Of a DNA stretch of 42,079 nucleotides, positions 8,232 to 16,674 are shown piece by piece. Each line of letters opens with the position of its first letter. Position 1 is the stretch's first letter. The notes beneath the pieces are model-generated. The model had not been told where the DNA came from and searched no databases. It worked only from the letters and a program-made list of their open reading frames with translations. The position numbers and the translations under genes were made by a program. Source of the stretch: Mesorhizobium sp. B4-1-3 (GTDB taxonomy: Bacteria > Pseudomonadota > Alphaproteobacteria > Rhizobiales > Rhizobiaceae); contig NZ_VFTG01000034.1 in assembly GCF_006439355.1 (NCBI RefSeq), positions 1 to 42,079 on the forward strand. Direction: 5' to 3'.

Positions 8232-8882
8232 ATGCCCGATGTTACAACCTACCTTGCCTTTGTCGGCGCCGTGCTCGCCTATCAGCTTTCTGGTGTCGGT
8301 CCCGACATGATGCTGGTGATCAGCCGCGGGGTCGGGCAAGGCTAGCGCCACGCCTTGGCGACCGCAGCGGGCTGCGTGTCGGCCGGCGTCGTTCAGATTC
8401 CATTACTGGCAATGGGGCTTGCCTCGCTGATCACATCCTCTCCATCTCTTTACAGCTTCCTTCAAATTGTCGGCGCCATGTATCTGATCGCCATCGGGAT
8501 CAAATTCCTGTTGGTCCGTCGGCCGGGCAAAGATGGCGATGTGTCTACCTTTGTCGAAACGAGCAGTATCCCAGCCGCTTTCCGGCAAGGCATGATCTGC
8601 AATCTCACTAATCCCACGACGCTTGCTTTCATGCTAGCGGTGCTGCCGCAATTCGTTCATTCCTGGGTCGGTTCGCCTGCACTGCAGTTCATCATTCTCG
8701 GTACGACCATGAAGATGATGGGACTGGTTGTCCTCAGCGCTGTCGCGTTGACCTCCGGCGCGATTGGCGGCTGGCTGGCGCGCCGAGGCACGTTCCTCGT
8801 TTGGCAGGAAAGGCTGGCAGGAGCCTTGATGGTCGCCATCGGCGTCAGGCTTCTTCTTGCCGCCACGACCGGGCGGCGGTGA
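8232..8882 (+). pseudogene. LysE family exporter gene interrupted by an in-frame TAG
   Basis: The frame starts at ATG 8232 with a good LysE/RhtB N-terminus (TYLAFVGAVLAYQL, then SGVGPDMMLVISRGVGQG). It meets TAG at 8343-8345 (codon 38) and continues in the same frame with RHALATAAGCVSAGVVQIP to a TGA at 8882. The whole would be 216 codons, the normal length for this amino-acid/threonine efflux family, with five or six membrane helices. No frameshift is needed, so one nonsense change explains it. TTG at 8355 could restart translation but would lose the first helix and the conserved GPD region. A sequencing error cannot be excluded. No terminator is seen between it and the rplM promoter. Confidence 0.8.
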
Positions 8883-8987
8883 ACGAAAGAAGCTGTTTTG
8901 ATAACCGGGGCATGAGGTAAAATAATACCGTTCCAGTTAGTCGTTGACTTTAAACGTCTTTTCACGGCCTTAAACCGCAATCGATGC

Positions 8988-9016
8988 TTGACGTGCCAAG
9001 CGCCCTCGCCTATAAG
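8988..9016 (+). promoter_or_regulatory. Predicted sigma-70 promoter of rplM-rpsI
   Basis: TTGACG at 8988-8993 and TATAAG at 9011-9016 are separated by exactly 17 bases. This is an unusually good match for a GC-rich alphaproteobacterium and fits a highly expressed ribosomal operon. The start of transcription would fall near 9023, giving a leader of about 127 bases. Confidence 0.7.
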
Positions 9017-9029
9017 CCCTCCCGAAGCA

Positions 9030-9087
9030 GCGGCCCGCAACGGCCGCCGTTTTGTTATTGGCGGATGGCCCCGGCTCTCCCGCCAAT
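9030..9087 (+). promoter_or_regulatory. Two-hairpin leader of rplM, possible attenuator
   Basis: Hairpin one pairs 9030-9035 with 9042-9047 (GCGGCC/GGCCGC) and is followed by CGTTTTGTT, so it resembles a weak intrinsic terminator lying inside the leader. Hairpin two pairs 9057-9064 with 9080-9087 (ATTGGCGG/CCGCCAAT). Both lie between the promoter and the rplM start. Autoregulatory leaders bound by ribosomal protein L13 are known in other bacteria; whether this is one is inference. Confidence 0.4.
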
Positions 9088-9149
9088 CCAAGCAACAAGA
9101 AACGCCTTTCTGTCCTTCGGGTCTGGAAGGTTCAACCTGAGAGAAAACT

Positions 9150-9614
9150 ATGGCTACCTTTTCGCAGAAGCCTGCGGATGTGGTGAAGAAGTGGGTGCTG
9201 ATCGACGCCGAAGGTCTCGTCGTCGGTCGTCTGGCCACCGTCATCGCCAATCATCTGCGCGGCAAGCACAAGCCCACCTTCACCCCGCATGTCGATGATG
9301 GCGACAACGTCATCGTCATCAATGCCGACAAGGTGGTGTTCACCGGCAAGAAGTACACCGATAAGGTCTACTATTGGCACACCGGCCATCCCGGCGGCAT
9401 CAAGGAGCGCACCGCGCGCCAGTTGCTCGAGGGCCGTTTCCCCGAGCGCGTCGTCGAGAAGGCCGTCGAGCGCATGATCCCGCGCGGCCCGCTTGGCCGT
9501 CGCCAGATGAAGAATCTCCGCGTCTATGCCGGCGCCGAGCATCCGCACACCGCCCAGCAGCCCGTCACGCTCGACGTGGCCAAGCTGAACTCCAAGAACA
9601 AGAGGGCCTCGTAA
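9150..9614 (+). CDS. rplM: 50S ribosomal protein L13 (uL13)
   Basis: 154 residues, the usual length in this class. The core contains WVLIDAEGLVVGRLAT, NADKVVFTGKK, YYWHTGHPGGIKERT and AVERMIPRGPLGRRQM, all diagnostic of L13, one of the first proteins to bind 23S rRNA. It is the first gene of the conserved rplM-rpsI operon. Its stop TAA at 9612-9614 shares one base with the rpsI start, which couples the two genes. The first 12 residues form a short extension found in rhizobial versions. Confidence 0.97.
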   Translation: MATFSQKPADVVKKWVLIDAEGLVVGRLATVIANHLRGKHKPTFTPHVDDGDNVIVINADKVVFTGKKYTDKVYYWHTGHPGGIKERTARQLLEGRFPERVVEKAVERMIPRGPLGRRQMKNLRVYAGAEHPHTAQQPVTLDVAKLNSKNKRAS

Positions 9615-10084
9615 TGGCTGAGCTTTCCTCGCTCGCAGAACTCGGCACCGTCGCCGCGCAGCCGGCCGCGCCCGTGCATGTCCAGAAGCTCGACAAGTCG
9701 GGCCGCGCCTATGCCACCGGCAAGCGCAAGAACGCCATCGCGCGCGTCTGGGTGAAGCCGGGCTCCGGCAAGATCACCGTCAACGACAAGGAATTCGCGA
9801 CCTATTTCGCGCGCCCGGTGCTGCAGATGATCCTCAACCAGCCGATCGTCGCGGCCAACCGCGCCGGCCAGTACGACATCGTCGCCACCGTCATCGGCGG
9901 CGGCCTCTCCGGCCAGGCCGGCGCCGTGCGCCACGGCATTTCCAAGGCGCTGACCTACTACGAGCCGGGCCTGCGTTCGGTGCTCAAGAAGGGCGGCTTC
10001 CTGACCCGCGACAGCCGCGTGGTCGAGCGCAAGAAGTACGGCAAGGCCAAGGCCCGCCGCAGCTTCCAGTTCTCGAAGCGCTAA
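9614..10084 (+). CDS. rpsI: 30S ribosomal protein S9 (uS9)
   Basis: 156 residues beginning MAELSSLAELG at an ATG that overlaps the rplM stop by one base. The N-terminal 35 residues are a variable extension. From residue 37 the conserved S9 body follows: AYATGKRKNAIARVWVKPG, then GGGLSGQAGAVRHGISKAL and the basic tail ending SFQFSKR, which reaches the ribosomal P site. A longer upstream frame exists but lies within rplM and is rejected. A strong terminator follows 23 bases after the stop. Confidence 0.97.
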   Translation: MAELSSLAELGTVAAQPAAPVHVQKLDKSGRAYATGKRKNAIARVWVKPGSGKITVNDKEFATYFARPVLQMILNQPIVAANRAGQYDIVATVIGGGLSGQAGAVRHGISKALTYYEPGLRSVLKKGGFLTRDSRVVERKKYGKAKARRSFQFSKR

Positions 10085-10107
10085 GCGACACGATGTTCCA
10101 ACTTACG

Positions 10108-10132
10108 AAGGCCGCCTCCGGGCGGCCTTTTT
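10108..10132 (+). terminator. Intrinsic terminator of rplM-rpsI
   Basis: A perfect 9-bp stem (AAGGCCGCC with GGCGGCCTT) closes a TCCG tetraloop and runs into five T residues. On the opposite strand no T-run follows, so it acts only on the ribosomal operon and not on the convergent LysR gene. Confidence 0.93.
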
Positions 10133-10138
10133 GTTTCC

Positions 10139-11044
10139 TTACCAGTGCCCGGCCGGCGTCCTGATGTAGTCGATGAAGGCGCGCAGCGGCGCCGGCACCA
10201 AGCGGCGCCCGGGATAGTAGAGGAACGGCCCGGAGAATTCCTGCCACCACGGTTCCAGCACAGGTTCCAGCGCGCCGCTCTCGAAATGCGGGCGCACCCA
10301 GTCCTCGAAGAGCCAGAGAATGCCGACGCCGGCGATCGCCGCATCGATAGCGAGATCGACGCCTCCACCGATGCTGACGAGCAATGGTCCCGTGGGATCG
10401 ACCCGTACCACCTCACCATCCCGTTCGAACTCCCAGGGCGTCATGACCCCGCTCGGGAAGCGGCCGCGCACGCAGGCATGGCCAAGCAGGTCACGCGGAT
10501 GCTGCGGCCGACCGTGCCGGTCAAGGTAAGCCGGCGCGGCGGATGTGGTGAAGCGCTGCGTGCGCGGCCCGATCGGCACGGCGATCATGTCCTGCTCCAG
10601 CCGCTCGTCATAGCGGATGCCGGCATCGCAGCCGGCGACCAGCAGATCGATAAAGTTCTCCTCGGCGATCACCTCCAGGCGAATGGCCGGATAGGCCGCC
10701 AAAAATCCCGGGACGATTCTTGGCAGGACCAGCCGCGAGGCGCTTATCGGTACGTTGAGCCGCAGGGTTCCGGCGGGCCGATCGCGAAAGCCGTTCACCA
10801 CATCGAGCGCGGCTTCCACCTCTCCCAGAGCGGGGCCGAGCCGCGCCAGCAGGCCGGCACCAGCCTCGGTCAAAGCGACGCTGCGCGTGGTGCGGTTGAA
10901 GAGCCTGACACCGAGCTGCGTCTCCAGACGGCGGATGGCTTCGCTGAGCGCGGAGGCGCTGCCCGCCGTCGCGCGGGCGCCTTCGCGAAAACCGCCGGCG
11001 CGCGCCACGGCCATGAACGCCTGAAGATCGTTGAGATCGGTCAT
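10139..11044 (-). CDS. LysR family transcriptional regulator
   Basis: 301 residues. The N-terminal winged helix-turn-helix spans about residues 4-62, starting DLNDLQAFMAVARAGGFREGA. The C-terminal periplasmic-binding-like effector domain covers about 88-295. The group is the CrgA-like LysR regulators that often control nearby oxidoreductases. ATG at 11044 is preferred over a TTG three codons upstream. It is divergent from the aldo-keto reductase at 11140, which is its probable target. The 95-bp gap carries a direct repeat CGGTTAT at 11071-11077 and 11081-11087, one helical turn apart. The inducer is unknown. Confidence 0.88.
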   Translation of the reverse strand: MTDLNDLQAFMAVARAGGFREGARATAGSASALSEAIRRLETQLGVRLFNRTTRSVALTEAGAGLLARLGPALGEVEAALDVVNGFRDRPAGTLRLNVPISASRLVLPRIVPGFLAAYPAIRLEVIAEENFIDLLVAGCDAGIRYDERLEQDMIAVPIGPRTQRFTTSAAPAYLDRHGRPQHPRDLLGHACVRGRFPSGVMTPWEFERDGEVVRVDPTGPLLVSIGGGVDLAIDAAIAGVGILWLFEDWVRPHFESGALEPVLEPWWQEFSGPFLYYPGRRLVPAPLRAFIDYIRTPAGHW

Positions 11045-11139
11045 TGTTCTCAATTCCGCACAAGCCGTGCCGGTTATACGCGGTTATCGGGACAGCGGCC
11101 ATGCTCTATCTCCGTCGCCGACAGCGAAGGAGAACCTTG

Positions 11140-12012
11140 ATGTCCAGCGTAAACCAATCCGGCACCTATAAGCTCGGCGACCGCTCGGTCCACCGCCTCG
11201 GCTATGGCGCCATGCAGCTTGCGGGCAAAGGCGTGTTCGGCCCGCCGAAAGACCATGACGCCGCGATTGCCGTGCTGCGTGAAGCCGTGGCGCAAGGCGT
11301 GAACCATATCGACACCAGCGATTATTACGGGCCTTACGTCACCAACAAGCTGATCCGCGAGGCGCTGGCGCCGTACCCCGACGACCTCACCATCGTCACC
11401 AAGATCGGCGCCCGTCGCGGCGAGGACGCTTCCTGGCTGCCCGCCTTCACAGCCGATGAGCTCGAACAGGCGGTGCACGACAATCTCCGCAATCTCGGTC
11501 TCGAGGTGATGGACGTCGTCAATCTGCGCATCATGTTCGGGGTGCATGGTCCCGCGGAAGGCTCCATCGCGGCACAGGTCACCAAGCTTGCCGAGCTTCA
11601 GCGCAAGGGCCTGGTGCGCCATATCGGCTTGAGCAACGTCACCCGCGCGCAGATCGCAGAAGGCCGCAAGATCTGCGACATCGTCTGCGTGCAGAACCAG
11701 TATAATCTCGCGCACCGGGACGACGACGCGCTGATCAACGAGCTGGCGCGCGACGGCATCGCCTATGTGCCCTTCTTCCCGCTCGGTGGATTCAGCCCGC
11801 TGCAATCCTCGACGCTGTCCGGCGTGGCGGAACGGCTCGGCGCCTCGCCGATGCAGGTGGCGCTGGCTTGGCTGCTGCAGCGTTCGCCGAACATCCTCTT
11901 GATCCCGGGCACATCGTCGGTCGGGCATCTGCGGGAGAATCTGGCGGCTGCGGAGCTGAAGCTGTCGGCGGATGTGCTGCGGGAGCTGGACGGCGTGGCG
12001 AACGCCGCGTAG
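11140..12012 (+). CDS. Aldo/keto reductase
   Basis: 290 residues in an (alpha/beta)8 NADPH-dependent oxidoreductase fold. The catalytic aspartate, tyrosine and lysine are in HIDTSDYYG (D59, Y62/Y63) and VTKIG (K88). The fourth tetrad position, usually histidine, appears to be R130 in VVNLRIM, a variant I associate with a subgroup of actinobacterial and rhizobial members. The C-terminal cofactor-phosphate region reads LLIPGTSSVGHLRENL. AAGGAG lies seven bases before the ATG; the frame extends upstream across the LysR start but without a ribosome site. Likely controlled by the divergent LysR protein. Substrate unknown. Confidence 0.88.
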   Translation: MSSVNQSGTYKLGDRSVHRLGYGAMQLAGKGVFGPPKDHDAAIAVLREAVAQGVNHIDTSDYYGPYVTNKLIREALAPYPDDLTIVTKIGARRGEDASWLPAFTADELEQAVHDNLRNLGLEVMDVVNLRIMFGVHGPAEGSIAAQVTKLAELQRKGLVRHIGLSNVTRAQIAEGRKICDIVCVQNQYNLAHRDDDALINELARDGIAYVPFFPLGGFSPLQSSTLSGVAERLGASPMQVALAWLLQRSPNILLIPGTSSVGHLRENLAAAELKLSADVLRELDGVANAA

Positions 12013-12044
12013 GTCGGCGCAGTATCCCACCCGCGCCTGCGGCG

Positions 12045-12069
12045 CTACCTCCCCATCAAGGGGAGGTAG
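12045..12069. repeat. Palindromic intergenic repeat, copy 1
   Basis: CTACCTCCCC and GGGGAGGTAG form a perfect 10-bp stem around ATCAA. This module, flanked by GGCGC/GCGCC, is a common short repeat between rhizobial genes. It follows the aldo-keto reductase stop by 32 bases and may end its transcript. The second copy is at 12152-12174. Confidence 0.6.
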
Positions 12070-12151
12070 GGCGCCGCGCTTTACACTCAAAAGCCGGTTT
12101 AGCATTCATGGACTTCGCAGGCATGCCGCGTCGGCAGGTTGGCACGACGCT

Positions 12152-12174
12152 CTACCTCCCCTCAATGGGGAGGT
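12152..12174. repeat. Palindromic intergenic repeat, copy 2
   Basis: A second copy of the same module: ACCTCCCC and GGGGAGGT pair around TCAAT, followed by GGCGCGAAGCGCC, another small palindrome. The two copies lie about 107 bases apart in the convergent gap 12013-12213, which holds no gene. Confidence 0.6.
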
Positions 12175-12213
12175 CGGCGCGAAGCGCCGGGCGGGGTGAA
12201 GCGCCGACGTCAG

Positions 12214-13272
12214 CTAATTAATACTCGCCGTATGCGCCGGCTCGGCCTGCTTGATTTCGGTCGTATAAGGCACGCGATAACCGTTCGCCGCCAGCCACTC
12301 GATCGCGGCCTTCGGCTCGTCGGTCTGGATGATGGTGGCGCCGCGGTCGACCCAGAAACCCCAGGCTTCGCGCGGCAGGCCGGCGGCGACGGCGAGTTCG
12401 TCGCCGCGGCCGCCTGCAAGGAAGCCGCCCGGCTTGTGGACGATGGCGTAAGTGTCGGCCCAGAGGTGCCAGTCGCCGCGAGCCGCTTCCGCCCGCATAC
12501 GTGTGCTGAACAGCGGGCCGCCGGTCGACGTCAGCGTCTCGGCACCGTTGCGCCAGTTGATCAATTCGATGGCGCGCGGCGCAAACGCCTTGTCGACATC
12601 ATCGGCGAAGGCGGCATCATGCACGGCATCGTCGGCGAGGATCGGCATGAACTGGAAGCCACCGCCGGCCTTGGCAAGCGCTGCGCTCGCGGCATCGATG
12701 CGCTGCCGGTTCCAGAGGTTCTCCTTGACGATCACCTGATCGGCCATGCCGAGATCGCGCGCCTCCGCGATCATGCCGGGCAGGTCGGTCACCTCCAGCT
12801 TGTTGTCGAGGTTGATCAGGATCCTGTCCCTGGTCGTAAGCAGCATCTCGCGCAGCGTCGATATCGTTTCGTCGGTGACGGCGCCCGTGCCCTCGACGAT
12901 CAGCCGGCATTTCTTCAGCTCGGCCAGCGTATAGTTCACCACCTCGCCCTTGCAGGTGGTGGTGCGATCGAGCCAGCTGTCATGCATGATGACAAACGCG
13001 CCGTCCTTCGCGCGCCGGACGTCGACCTCGACGATCTCGGCGCCGATCGCGATCGAGCCTTCGACGGCGGCCAGCGAATTCTCTGCGTAAAGCGTTTTGC
13101 CCGCCTGCATGCTGCCGGCGCGGTGCGCGGCGATCATCACATGGTCGCGCCACTGATTGGCATGTTCAAAGCGGTCGAGGATTTGGGCAGCGCGCGTCTC
13201 GCCGGCTAAACTTTGGTTAGGAATTATGCCAAGCGCGGTGGACAGAAAAAGGCTCAGCCAGAGTGTTCGCAT
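12214..13272 (-). CDS. Glycerophosphodiester phosphodiesterase family protein, exported
   Basis: 352 residues. A signal peptide covers about residues 1-23 (hydrophobic LWLSLFLSTALGII, cleavage near SLAG). The GDPD catalytic pattern is present: H50-R51 in AAHRAGS, E82 and D84 in EVDVRR, and H97 in IMHDSWLDRTT. Such enzymes split glycerophosphodiesters to glycerol-3-phosphate and an alcohol with a divalent metal, in the periplasm in this case. The late segment FWVDRGATIIQTDEP closes the TIM barrel. The long central region (residues 200-300) is larger than in minimal GDPDs. It stands alone; 95 bp separate it from the acyltransferase gene. Confidence 0.85.
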   Translation of the reverse strand: MRTLWLSLFLSTALGIIPNQSLAGETRAAQILDRFEHANQWRDHVMIAAHRAGSMQAGKTLYAENSLAAVEGSIAIGAEIVEVDVRRAKDGAFVIMHDSWLDRTTTCKGEVVNYTLAELKKCRLIVEGTGAVTDETISTLREMLLTTRDRILINLDNKLEVTDLPGMIAEARDLGMADQVIVKENLWNRQRIDAASAALAKAGGGFQFMPILADDAVHDAAFADDVDKAFAPRAIELINWRNGAETLTSTGGPLFSTRMRAEAARGDWHLWADTYAIVHKPGGFLAGGRGDELAVAAGLPREAWGFWVDRGATIIQTDEPKAAIEWLAANGYRVPYTTEIKQAEPAHTASIN

Positions 13273-13367
13273 CGGGGAATCGCTCCGTTCCGGGTCGCCA
13301 CCCGGTTAGGCGATGCCCATGACAGGGCGGTGAACGAAGCCGGCTAGCTGTTTCGTATCGAAGCCCG

Positions 13368-14582
13368 TCAAATCCGTTTGGAAAGGCGCCGGAACCAGGC
13401 CAGCGCCGGCATTTCAACGAAGCGCCAGGTGAACCAGGACGCGACGATGACAGCGATCAACATCGCGATCAAAGCCGCGAAGCCGATCCAGGGCGAGCCG
13501 GCGCCGAAGCCGGTCGCATGGTCGCCGCGCAGCATCAGATCGCCGACGATGCCGAGCCCGAGCTTGCGCTCGAGCAGGCCGCCGACATTGATCATGCGGG
13601 CCTGAACGAAGATGTGCACCATGTAAATCGAATAGGAGAGCGAGCCGAGCAGCAGCATCGGCCGGCTGCGCAAAGCCGCGCTGACCCATCCGCCTTCGTG
13701 GGCAAAGAGATAAAGCGCCAAGGCGAAGACGACCGGCGCCGCAATGCCGATGTCGTTGGTGCCGGCAATGGAGACGAACAGGGCGATTGCCGCGATCATC
13801 GCTAGCTCGGCCAAGGTCCAGGCGAGCCGCCCTGCCCCGCCGCTCAACGCCTGTCGCGCCTCTGCAATGGAATCGTGCTGAAACCAGGCAAGCAACGCGC
13901 CGAGCGAGAAGCCGTAAAGACAGCGGATGAAGCCGAAATCGAAGGACACGTCCATATGACGGGTCGAGACCGCGAGCAGGAAAAGCGGCGTCGTCACAGC
14001 AGCGGCGACGAACCATATCCAGGCGCGCTGGCCGGCGGCAAAGACGACGGCGGCAAACAGCAGATAGGTGAAGAACTCGGCCGAAATGCTCCAACTCGGC
14101 GCGTTCCAGCTCAGGTGGTCCTCGACGCCCATGCCCTGCAGGAGAAAGAGATTGGCCAGGAGGCTTTTGAGGTCGAAGCCGCCCGTGAAGGGCGCGGGGC
14201 CGGTTCCGTGCAGCGCCGGCAGGACGAGCCGCAGCGCCTCGAAGCCGGCGAAAGCGGCAAGCATCAGGAGATGCAGTGGATAGATGCGGCCGAAGCGCAC
14301 CAGCGCGAAACGCGCAAGGTCGACCTGCTCGCTCAGGCGGCTGCCATAGGCGCTGGCGATGACGAAGCCGGAGAGCACGAAGAAGAAATCGACGAACAGG
14401 TAGGAGCTGCCGACAAAGGCGCTTTGCGAAATCATCGACGTGGTCGGGAAGTGGAACAGGGCCAACAGCAGGGCGCAGATGCCGCGCCAGGAATCCAGCA
14501 CCAGGAAGCGCTCGCCGGCCATCGTGCCGACACGGGTCGCCGCGGGTGCGGGCGCAAGGTTGAGCAGAGCCGTCTCAGCCAT
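13368..14582 (-). CDS. Acyltransferase 3 family membrane protein
   Basis: 404 residues with about ten transmembrane helices. The family signature is the early LDSWRGICALLLALFHF (residues 29-45, with the catalytic-type histidine H44) and FFFVLSGFVIASAYG (68-82), followed by RFGRIYPLHL. These proteins move acetyl or other acyl groups to cell-surface polysaccharides, lipids or peptidoglycan. The ATG at 14582 follows AGGA at a rather long distance; the frame extends upstream but into the agmatinase gene. It is divergent from agmatinase and is not linked to the polysaccharide locus 5 kb away, so its target is unknown. Confidence 0.88.
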   Translation of the reverse strand: MAETALLNLAPAPAATRVGTMAGERFLVLDSWRGICALLLALFHFPTTSMISQSAFVGSSYLFVDFFFVLSGFVIASAYGSRLSEQVDLARFALVRFGRIYPLHLLMLAAFAGFEALRLVLPALHGTGPAPFTGGFDLKSLLANLFLLQGMGVEDHLSWNAPSWSISAEFFTYLLFAAVVFAAGQRAWIWFVAAAVTTPLFLLAVSTRHMDVSFDFGFIRCLYGFSLGALLAWFQHDSIAEARQALSGGAGRLAWTLAELAMIAAIALFVSIAGTNDIGIAAPVVFALALYLFAHEGGWVSAALRSRPMLLLGSLSYSIYMVHIFVQARMINVGGLLERKLGLGIVGDLMLRGDHATGFGAGSPWIGFAALIAMLIAVIVASWFTWRFVEMPALAWFRRLSKRI

Positions 14583-14705
14583 AATGATACAGATCCTGTG
14601 TTGCCTTGGCACTCGCCGAGCGCCGCTTCCTTTCCACAAGCTGTAGCTGGCATGTTGCGTGCCGGTTCTGTAGTTGTGGCTGCCCGATAAAAACGAGGAC
14701 CCGTA

Positions 14706-15707
14706 ATGGCGAACAAAGAGATCGACCACGCCTTCACCGCTCGCTCCAAGACGGGCGCGTCGTTCGAGCCGACCTACGCCGGCGCTCTGTCGTTCATGCG
14801 GCGCAAATACACAAAGGAGGTGAAGGGTGCGGACGCCGTCGTGTGGGGCATTCCTTTCGACGCCGCCGTCACCAACCGGCCGGGCGCCCGCTTCGGGCCG
14901 CAGGCGATCCGCCGCGCCTCGGCGATCCTCGACAACGACCCGCAATATCCGTTCTCGCGCGATCTGTTCGAGCACCTGTCGGTGGTCGACTACGGCGATT
15001 GCCTGCTTGACAGCGGCAACCACCAGAAGACGCCAGGCACGATCGAGCGCGAGGCGGCCAAAATCCTGAAATCAGGCGCTTTCCTCCTGACGCTCGGCGG
15101 CGACCATTTCGTCACCTGGCCGCTGCTCAAGGCGCATGCCGCGATCCACGGACCGCTGGCGCTCGTGCAGTTCGACGCGCATCAGGACACCTGGCCGGAC
15201 GACGGCAAGCGCATCGATCACGGCTCCTTCGTCGCGCGTGCGGTGAAGGAAGGGATCATCGACCCCGACCGCTCGATCCAGATCGGTATCCGCACCCATG
15301 CGCCGGACACGTTCGGCATAAAAATCCTCTACGGCCACGAGGTCGAGGAAATGCGCGCCTCCGACATCGCTTACGCCATTGTCGAGCGCACCGGCGGCAA
15401 GAAGACCTATCTCACCTTCGACATCGACTGCCTCGACCCGGCTTTCGCGCCCGGCACCGGAACGCCGGTCGCCGGCGGCCCTTCCTCGGCAAAGATGCTG
15501 TCGACGCTGCGCCAGCTCGGCCAGATAGACATCGTCGGCGCCGACATCGTCGAGGTTGCGCCGGCCTATGATCATGCCGATATAACGGCGATCGCTGGAT
15601 CGATCATCGCCATGCATTATCTCGGCTTGCTGGCGGAGCGAAAGGCACGGGCGGAAGAGTTGAACAACGGCAATCATGCCGCGATAAGTTATGCTCACGG
15701 CATATGA
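14706..15707 (+). CDS. speB: Agmatinase (ureohydrolase)
   Basis: 333 residues. The binuclear manganese site of ureohydrolases is complete: H134 in GGDHF, D157, H159 and D161 in FDAHQDTW, and D239 and D241 in FDIDCLDPAFAPGTGTP; E283 in VEVAPAYDHADIT is also kept. Agmatinase splits agmatine to putrescine and urea. The GxGTP(x)GG segment fits agmatinase better than arginase, but proclavaminate amidinohydrolase and guanidinobutyrase are close relatives and cannot be excluded. GAGGA precedes the ATG. The last 15 residues overlap a weak alternative start for argC. Confidence 0.87.
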   Translation: MANKEIDHAFTARSKTGASFEPTYAGALSFMRRKYTKEVKGADAVVWGIPFDAAVTNRPGARFGPQAIRRASAILDNDPQYPFSRDLFEHLSVVDYGDCLLDSGNHQKTPGTIEREAAKILKSGAFLLTLGGDHFVTWPLLKAHAAIHGPLALVQFDAHQDTWPDDGKRIDHGSFVARAVKEGIIDPDRSIQIGIRTHAPDTFGIKILYGHEVEEMRASDIAYAIVERTGGKKTYLTFDIDCLDPAFAPGTGTPVAGGPSSAKMLSTLRQLGQIDIVGADIVEVAPAYDHADITAIAGSIIAMHYLGLLAERKARAEELNNGNHAAISYAHGI

Positions 15708-15735
15708 CACTGGAATCGCGGGGAATTTGGTAGCG

Positions 15736-16668
15736 ATGAAACCGAAAATCTTCATTGACGGCGAACACGGCACGACAGGACTGCAGATCAGGGCGCTGCT
15801 TGCCGACCGCGGCGACCTGGAGATCATCTCCATCCCGACCGAGCGCCGCAAGGAGACCGCCGCCCGCGCCGAATTCCTCAACGCGGCCGATGTCGCGATC
15901 CTTTGCCTGCCGGATGCGGCGGCGAAGGAAAGCGTGTCGCTGATCACGAACGACACGACCAAGGTGATCGACGCCTCGACGGCGCATCGCGTCGCCGAGG
16001 GGTGGGAATATGGCTTTGCCGAAATGGACAAGGGCCAGGCGAAGAAGATCGCCGGCGCGAAGCGCATCGCCAATCCGGGATGCTGGCCGCAAGGGCCGAT
16101 CGCGACGCTGCGGCCGCTGGTCTCCGCAGGCCTGTTGCCGGCCGATTTTCCAGTCACCGTCAACGGCATCTCCGGCTATTCCGGCGGCGGCCGGCCGATG
16201 ATCGAGGAGTATGTCGGCAAGGGCGAGGACGCGCCCGAGTTCCTGCCCTACGGACTGACGCTGCAGCACAAGCACGTGCCGGAGCTCCGCACCTACGCGA
16301 AGCTGTCGCACGACCCGATCATGCAGCCGGCAGTGGGTAATTTCGCGCAGGGCATGATCACCGTGGTGCCACTGCAGCTCGGCGCTCTCGACCGCGTGCC
16401 GACCGGCGCCGAGCTTCACGCGGCGATCGCCGATCATTATGCATCGATCGACGGCGGCGTGGTCGAGGTCGCGCCCTACACCCACATGGAACGCATCCCG
16501 GAGATCGGCCCGGAAATCTACAACGGCACCAACCGGATGAAGGTCTACGTCTTCGCCAATGACGAAAGGGCGCAGGCGCTGCTGATGGCCGTCTACGACA
16601 ATCTCGGCAAGGGCGCTTCCGGGGCCGCGGTGCAGAACCTCGACCTGATGCTCGGCATCAAGCACTGA
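15736..16668 (+). CDS. argC: N-acetyl-gamma-glutamyl-phosphate reductase (short form)
   Basis: 310 residues, matching the type 2 ArgC of alphaproteobacteria. It reduces N-acetylglutamyl-5-phosphate with NADPH in arginine synthesis. The N-terminal nucleotide loop is DGEHGTTGLQ (8-17) and the catalytic cysteine is C116 in ANPGCWPQGP. ISGYSGGGRPMIEEY and the LQHKHVPE segment that supplies the active-site histidine follow. ATG at 15736 is chosen over one at 15691 that would overlap agmatinase and lacks a ribosome site. It lies 28 bp after agmatinase and 6 bp before the kinase gene, so the three may form an operon linked to arginine and polyamines. Confidence 0.93.
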   Translation: MKPKIFIDGEHGTTGLQIRALLADRGDLEIISIPTERRKETAARAEFLNAADVAILCLPDAAAKESVSLITNDTTKVIDASTAHRVAEGWEYGFAEMDKGQAKKIAGAKRIANPGCWPQGPIATLRPLVSAGLLPADFPVTVNGISGYSGGGRPMIEEYVGKGEDAPEFLPYGLTLQHKHVPELRTYAKLSHDPIMQPAVGNFAQGMITVVPLQLGALDRVPTGAELHAAIADHYASIDGGVVEVAPYTHMERIPEIGPEIYNGTNRMKVYVFANDERAQALLMAVYDNLGKGASGAAVQNLDLMLGIKH

Positions 16669-16674
16669 GTGGTC

